Origin: Cyanidiococcus yangmingshanensis
Taxonomy: Eukaryota; Rhodophyta; Bangiophyceae; Cyanidiales; Cyanidiaceae
NCBI GenBank assembly: GCA_013995675.1
Contig: VWRR01000015.1
Span: 434,001-498,000 of the forward strand
DNA: 64,000 nucleotides
Direction: 5' to 3'
Positions 60,939 through 64,000 of the stretch are shown here, one piece after another (positions within the stretch are counted from its first letter, which is position 1; each line of letters starts with the position of its first letter). Position numbers and translations under genes: made by a program. Under the pieces are notes generated by a model that was given only the letters and a program-made list of their open reading frames with translations, searched no databases and was not told the origin of the DNA.

Positions 60939-62306
60939 TTGCGCACAACTGCAACCGTTCGATAAGCATGAGTGCGAGCAAACAGCACACGCAACCCGCA
61001 CAGAGTACCTGGTGTGACAGCACCGCCAGGCAGTAAAACCAGAAAGCCAGTAGGACGCTGCTTGCACCCAGGACGAGAGATGCATCGCGGCACGTGCTCA
61101 GATCCCATCGCAGCGCTGCTAGCTGCCAAACTCCACTCTGGTGTCGAAACTGTCGCAGACGCGTGAATAAAACCGTGAGGCGTTTCCCCCAGGATGTTTC
61201 GCGACGATCACACTGCTCTGTAGCCTCTTCATCTCGCTGCATTCCGAGTGCACTTGGTGGGTGCTTATCCCTGGCAACACCGCTGGGTTCGTTCAGCGCC
61301 ACCAGTTCGGTTCCAAACCAAAGGCCAGCGCAGCGAGAGGAGTCGCTGACCGGTGAGCTCGTTGAAGGAGCCACAACCCCGACGACACAGGTTTCGCCTA
61401 GACAGTGCCTCCAGAGCGTCGTAACTCGTGTTCACCGCCAGCACAAGACCTAAGACCAAAGTCTTTTACAGAAGAAGGTTTCAAAGACCAGAACCAGGGT
61501 CTTTCGGAAGCGTGGAGCACTCACAGGACCTTGCCGAATAACGCCTTGCGTATCGCCCAGGATGGGATTCTTGCTCGGAGGGTCTCGCTCTCTCACCAGT
61601 TCTGGATGGTGTGCCTCCTCGGCGCGTTTGACTCGAATAGTCGTACCGAAAACGGGTAAAGCTTCTCTCTGGTTCCATCCAGTATGCATACAGCCGCTTG
61701 ACCACCGCTCTTTCTTGAGCGCAGACGGAGGAGCTCCGTAGCGACGACGCTCGGTCTAGGGCACTGTCGAGGGCAGGACGGCACCTCCACACTCGGTGGT
61801 CCCCAGTCTGTGATGCTGGGACCACATCGACCAGATACTGTTCCTGCGCTCGTAAAGAGCTTGTCGTCTCCAATATCCTACACAGTTTAGCTTGTTTCGC
61901 GGTAATATTTCAGATCAGAGGTTGAGACGGCGAGCCCGGTGCTGCAACAGGCATCGGTTACTGGCTCTTGCCAGCAAGCGCCTGCTGCAGTTTCCTCCCG
62001 GCAAGCACAAGATATCACAAAAACGTCCTGTTCTGAACAAGCTTCATGGTCTACTCACGGAGATGGCCCTGGATATTCCGCCCAGGTTGCGGGATGGCGT
62101 TGTCGTGTCGAGCAAGCTCCGAGCGTCTATCGACTGCATCGCCTGGTTCCTATTCCTGGAGCTAACTCGTCTCACACGAGGATATCGATTCAGCTGAGCG
62201 CACTGATCACCGGCTGCGGAGTTACATTGACGATGCGACGCCCTCATGATCTGGGATGGTATCCTTTCCCCCAAACTCCGTTACGGATTGTGCTGAACGC
62301 CGATCC
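60939..62306 (-). other. Unresolved region, possible frame-broken small gene
   Basis: About 1.4 kb between ELMO (+) and rhomboid (-). On the minus strand 61873-61450, two frames joined by a +1 change would read METTSSLRAQEQYLVDVVPA ... RVKRAEEAHHPELVRERDPP, and 61374-60945 holds a hydrophobic segment (LVLGASSVLLAFWFYCLAVL). These could be one or two genes for small proteins with a membrane anchor. No family recognised and no clear single frame, so no CDS is called. Confidence 0.3.
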
Positions 62307-63668
62307 TCAAGTTCGTCTACGGAATCGTTGCAGCCATCCCTGCGCCAACGGAATATCTACGAGATGGCCAGTTGGGTCCAGGTACAGTCTCGGTCCAAAG
62401 AGGATACCAAAGACGGCCCCACCAAGCAGACCGCCGAGATGTCCAAAGTTGTCGATACGGCTCGCAGGCGCGAGACCCTGTCCCAAGTTCAAGAGTGTTA
62501 CCCAAGCAATGTTGCGAAGCATCCTCTGGCTATGCTCTTGTCCGAACCAATCTCCGTTACAGGCATAAAAGGCTGCCATAGCACCTACGAGGCCAAAGAT
62601 CGCACTGCTTGCACCGACAGAGGGCGCCGTATTGAAGAGGAACGAGAAGAGATTCCCAGAGAGACCGCTCAGCAGGTAAAGGGTCGCATAGCGTCGGTGT
62701 CCGTAGGTCGCCTCGATCTGTGGACCCAGGCTCTTCAGCGACGACAGATTCACGATGAGATGCAGCGTATTGCCGTGGAGAAACAGCGGTGTAAAGAACC
62801 GATACCATTCACCTGCCTGAATGGCCGCGTTGACTTTGGCACCCGCCATAACGTAAGCAGGTCCGGCCAACAGTTGTAACAGAAACGAAAGTATGGTCAG
62901 CGCTGCGAGCCAATCCGTCACCTGCGGTTCCGTATTCAGTCGATAGGGTCTTCCAGGATATCGGCAGCGTCTCAGTGCACCTCGCCGTGCCCCAGAGGGA
63001 GGATACGATTTTCCGGACTTGGCCGCTAGCAGAGCCAAGGTTCGCGCTCCGAAACCCCAGAGCTGGGCCAGCGAGAGCGTATCTAGCCAGGACGCTCCGT
63101 GACCACGCTCAGGCGAAGGCTCGTCGCGACAACCATAGGAACCACCCCGTCGTCTTGGCGGAAGGCGGCCATTATGATCGCCACTACCCCCAGTCTCAAC
63201 GAATGATGAGCGTTGGCTACGGAGTCGAGCTCGCCGAGGAGTGTGCCAGCCGGTAACTGCACGTTCGCGGCGACAGTCAGCGAGCGTTCCAGCGCCGGGT
63301 CTATCGCTCTCGATCACTGTAACTACATCATATCCTAGTTGCAGAATAGCTGCTGAAACGCCTAGAGAACCAAGACGAGTGCAGCTCTGTACCTGGTTGT
63401 GTTCGCCTTTGACGTTTCGTGGTCTGGCTTTCGTTGAAAGTCGAACGCCTAATTTAAGCGAATTCAGCTGCAGGCTCGTTCGAAAGTAGCACCTTGTTCC
63501 GTTTCGAACTGTGACTGAAGAGGAGCAACGGATTACCAATACACTTTTATTGGCAGTTGACGAGTGCAGCCCGCTCCTCAGCGTGAGCGCCACGTGAGCT
63601 CGTGCCGCTCGAGCGACGAGCAGTTGAACATACCCGATGCGTTGCAGTTTGGGGCGCTGCTTTGTCAT
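62307..63668 (-). CDS. Rhomboid-family intramembrane protease
   Basis: 453 residues from ATG 63668. The C-terminal half is a rhomboid: AGEWYRFFTPLFLHGNTLHL, IVNLSSLKSLGPQIE, YLLSGLSGNLFSFLF, catalytic Ser in SVGASSAIFGLVGAM and catalytic His in RIDNFGHLGGLLGGAVFG, giving the GxSG..H dyad in its usual order and six to seven hydrophobic spans. The first ~230 residues are Arg/Ser-rich, poor in acidic residues and low in conservation, as for a long organellar targeting region; a plastid inner-envelope rhomboid is likely but not proven. The true start may be further in. Confidence 0.88.
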   Translation of the reverse strand: MTKQRPKLQRIGYVQLLVARAARAHVALTLRSGLHSSTANKSVLVIRCSSSVTVRNGTRCYFRTSLQLNSLKLGVRLSTKARPRNVKGEHNQVQSCTRLGSLGVSAAILQLGYDVVTVIESDRPGAGTLADCRRERAVTGWHTPRRARLRSQRSSFVETGGSGDHNGRLPPRRRGGSYGCRDEPSPERGHGASWLDTLSLAQLWGFGARTLALLAAKSGKSYPPSGARRGALRRCRYPGRPYRLNTEPQVTDWLAALTILSFLLQLLAGPAYVMAGAKVNAAIQAGEWYRFFTPLFLHGNTLHLIVNLSSLKSLGPQIEATYGHRRYATLYLLSGLSGNLFSFLFNTAPSVGASSAIFGLVGAMAAFYACNGDWFGQEHSQRMLRNIAWVTLLNLGQGLAPASRIDNFGHLGGLLGGAVFGILFGPRLYLDPTGHLVDIPLAQGWLQRFRRRT

Positions 63669-64000
63669 CTCATGCACCAGAATAACGTTGTCCTACCAAG
63701 TGGAACGTTGCAGACTGTAGCGGGCCAGCGCCAGGTCGTTCAACGAGCTGCAGTTGGAACTGCAGTCGTTCAAACGAAAACGACCTTGACGGCGTACGGA
63801 GGCGCTGCAGTGGCCGTCGACGTCGTCGTCAAGGCCCTACGTTCCTCATTCTTCGAGCCATAGCGTTCTCAGGGAAACGATACGAGCACTGTCAAAGACG
63901 ACGTGTCTTGGGTCTCCTGCTAGATTCGCCTCCAAGGTCAGGTGTGTGGACGTGAGCGAGAATACAACTTGGTGGGTCGCACTCGAGTCTGAACGTGCGA
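63669..64000. other. Window end, upstream of rhomboid gene
   Basis: About 330 bases. An open frame on the plus strand (63564-63863) is antisense to the rhomboid start and has no motif. Probably the rhomboid promoter. Confidence 0.35.

Noticed and set aside
1-64000. Mobile elements or virus-like sequences
   Set aside because: No transposase, integrase, reverse transcriptase, capsid motif or long terminal repeats seen in any frame.

Overview
The window looks like nuclear DNA of a unicellular red alga, most likely a cyanidiophyte (Cyanidioschyzon/Cyanidium type). This is an inference from gene content and layout. The genes are eukaryotic: cytosolic ribosomal proteins, replication factor C, cohesin, topoisomerase II, PP2A and a nascent-chain complex subunit. 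The host is photosynthetic, as shown by a tocopherol cyclase and a PAM68-type photosystem II assembly factor. Base composition is moderately GC-rich. Genes are packed at about one per 2.2 kb, and very long proteins (1631, 1197, 615 and 456 residues) are each encoded in one uninterrupted frame, so introns are rare or absent. No virus-like element, DNA transposon, CRISPR array, rRNA or convincing tRNA was found.

Layout, left to right. 0-10 kb: a possible beta-barrel protein, a divergent two-domain AAA ATPase (Pex1/Pex6 type), a Vps51-like tethering subunit, a Paf1-like protein, eL33 and eL27. 10-24 kb: an RFC small subunit, PAM68, NAC-beta, a RAD21-type kleisin divergently paired with a small membrane protein, and a FANCM-like helicase carrying a PHD finger. 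24-40 kb: a MGRN1-type RING protein, a DP transcription factor with several tandem repeats upstream and downstream, eL8, a large tandem CobW-like protein, a BAR-like/auxilin J-domain protein, SDF2 and thymidylate kinase. 40-64 kb: ornithine aminotransferase, an Ulp1-type SUMO protease, an unknown protein, tocopherol cyclase, a polytopic membrane protein, a ketoacyl-ACP synthase, topoisomerase II, PP2A catalytic subunit, an ELMO-domain protein and a rhomboid.

The most striking global feature is that about a dozen otherwise well-conserved genes, including the essential ribosomal gene eL27, switch reading frame one to four times. Most switches are +1 (one base too many), usually at a short run of identical bases. 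Insertion errors in the assembly are the simplest explanation. Real frameshift mutations or programmed +1 frameshifting are not excluded. Coordinates of those genes are therefore given as whole spans across the frame changes.

Neighbouring genes do not form functional operons. Several DNA-replication and chromosome-maintenance genes (RFC, RAD21, FANCM, topoisomerase II, DP, thymidylate kinase) share the window, but nothing in the sequence shows that they are co-regulated.
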